From positions 7,151,001 through 7,215,000 of the forward strand of contig NC_135000.1 of NCBI RefSeq assembly GCF_051020985.1: DNA of 64,000 nucleotides, in the 5' to 3' direction. The notes beneath the pieces are model-generated. The model searched no databases, was not told the DNA's origin, and saw nothing but the letters and a program-made list of their open reading frames with translations. Numbering within the stretch: the first letter of the stretch is position 1; each line of letters begins with the position of its first letter. The position numbers and the translations under genes are program-made. Positions 62,741-64,000 of this stretch are shown one piece after another. Source of the stretch: Nomia melanderi. Its lineage: Eukaryota > Arthropoda > Insecta > Hymenoptera > Halictidae.

Positions 62741-64000
62741 AGAAAATTTCAACGTTCCCTTTGAGAATGAACAGTTACGAATTTTCTTCAAACGGAACTT
62801 GGATCTTCCTATCCGGAAGCTAAACTTTCGAGAAGTTCTCGCTGAATATGGCCGAGGTGAGGTACAATACGTATTCAACGGTTCAGGGCCGATTTCTATG
62901 GCGGCCACGATCAGTTAACAGGCTGCCGGTGATTGTCCTTTCTGCTTTTCTTCCTTAGCTGGCGAGGCCTGACAGTTCGCGGTTCGAGTTCGCAACCGAG
63001 AATGGAAAACTGGTCACTTATCGTGCAATTTATCGTCCGGCCATACTATCAACTTGCTGGCGAGTTTCGAGATGCAATCGTGACTCCTGTATTTCGGCAA
63101 GATAACGGGTGTCGTGTTTAAAACTTCCCTCGGTCCGATACGAAAAAATAGTCAAGCCAAAAGTATAATTCTTAACTCACACGGTAGTAAAATTAATTAT
63201 TTCAGTGTTTAAAATAATGATCAAATTATGTGGTAGTTATTAATTCATTAATAGCAATAGCTACTCGGCACAATGTAATATATTATGATTTTTAAAAAAG
63301 AAATGTCTAAAACGTTCACTCTGAAGTAGCCACTGGTGAAAATGCAACAGGAAAATTACGCCATCACTATGTAATAATGGTTTTGTTTAAAAAGCGGAAG
63401 AAAAACCATCCAAGAGATGATAACAGTGCATCTTAATTAACTATTCACTGCCACGAAGGCAAAGAAAAAACAAATAAAGCAAGCTGGATCACCGCAAGCT
63501 TCGTACCTCAGAAATTTCCCGACAAAAAATACTGAAGTTGCGCCGTTTCCCTCCCAAGTGACGCATTAAAGCGCGCCCCTGCCGAAACATAAATTTTCGC
63601 GCCGGTAAAACCCCGCCAAACCCAGAATTCCACGGGTTTCCATGCTCCCTTGAATTCTGTTCGCGTCGCTGAAATTTTCCTCAGACCCTAACCGACGAAA
63701 AGTGGCAAGTTTCATGGTAAAACTTTTTCCCTCTGTTATTTCAGTGTTCTTGGTTCACATGGTGGTCGGCATATCGATGCTAATCCATTGGAACATCGGA
63801 AATTCTTGTAGATAGTTAATTATTAAATTATCCAATGCCATTCTTTTAATTAAGAATTCTAATTTTAGAAATAATTGGATTCTTGCACATTTAATTGCTT
63901 TAATATTTCGTTAATTGGTGATATGGATGATGATGTACCCTGAGTTTTCCTTTCTGACAGGAAAATTTTGGAATTTTCTTCTGGAAGAAACGTCGTGGAA

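Larger units (their letters stand above)
44694..64000 (-). other. Ace intron upstream of the 44551 exon (partial, at least 19.3 kb)
   Basis: Starts at the acceptor AG (44695-44694) and extends past the right edge. The preceding exon, which should end with the catalytic-Glu segment (family pattern G-N-x-x-D/N-E-G), was not found. GC-rich blocks at about 45300-45800, 46400-47330, 47700-48250, 48720-49300, 50510-51200, 52720-53320, 54200-54500, 55680-56330, 58050-58560, 59820-60260, 61480-61920 and 63480-63720 contain only unrecognised frames. Stretches 46480-49360, 49970-53430, 53870-54550, 55000-55470, 56620-57550, 59060-60770 and 61210-62310 show nothing nameable except CACCCCC-rich patches. 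Confidence 0.7.

Noticed and set aside
62925..62975. TTTCTGCTTTTCTTCCTTAG as a plus-strand splice acceptor
   Set aside because: Good consensus but the sequence after it (LARPDSSRFEFATEN...) shows no family match and no partner donor was found.

Overview
The window looks like eukaryotic, insect nuclear DNA, most probably from a bee or related hymenopteran. The basis is the acetylcholinesterase sequence, strong alternation of GC-rich and AT-rich blocks, scattered TAGGTTAGG motifs, and many TTAA-flanked miniature elements. The order-level call is an inference; no sequence seen here fixes the species.

Only two coding segments can be supported. Both lie on the minus strand and are consecutive internal exons of one gene: acetylcholinesterase of the Drosophila Ace type (insect ace-2 lineage). 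The upstream exon (44551-44693) starts just after the expected catalytic-glutamate codon and ends in phase 0. The next exon (16975-17127) continues the protein exactly where the family does (...ITFQ | YTDWEE...) and ends before the expected RTSTSLW...HGDE segment. That segment, with the catalytic histidine, was not found at 1-16974. The window is therefore the inside of a very large gene: a 27.4 kb intron between the two exons, at least 17.0 kb of the following intron (1-16974), and at least 19.3 kb of the preceding one (44694-64000). No tRNA, rRNA, second protein gene, operon or CRISPR array was recognised.

The rest is intronic repeat sequence of unusual local structure. Dozens of short tandem duplications (periods of about 15 to 290 bp, usually 2-7 copies) occur in almost every 2 kb. 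A set of short elements with terminal inverted repeats beginning TTAAC and TTAA at both edges lies at about 1.7, 4.9, 21.7, 38.2, 53.4 and 58.8 kb; these look like piggyBac-type MITEs. There are also a 203 bp near-perfect foldback at 3.1 kb, three copies of an AT-rich dispersed repeat, a 114 bp GA microsatellite, 15 bp and 33 bp minisatellites, and clusters of CACCCCC and CCCGCCCACTTTC motifs.

The most notable observation is that the 3' end of the 16975-17127 exon, with its splice donor and about 130 bp of intron, has been tandemly triplicated. The two extra copies, just downstream in the intron, are decayed: both carry in-frame stops, one keeps a perfect donor and the other has lost it. The upstream exon also sits 30 bp from a tandem duplication of about 290 bp. 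Long open frames in GC-rich blocks (for example 28611-29384) have no recognisable domains and are treated as chance.
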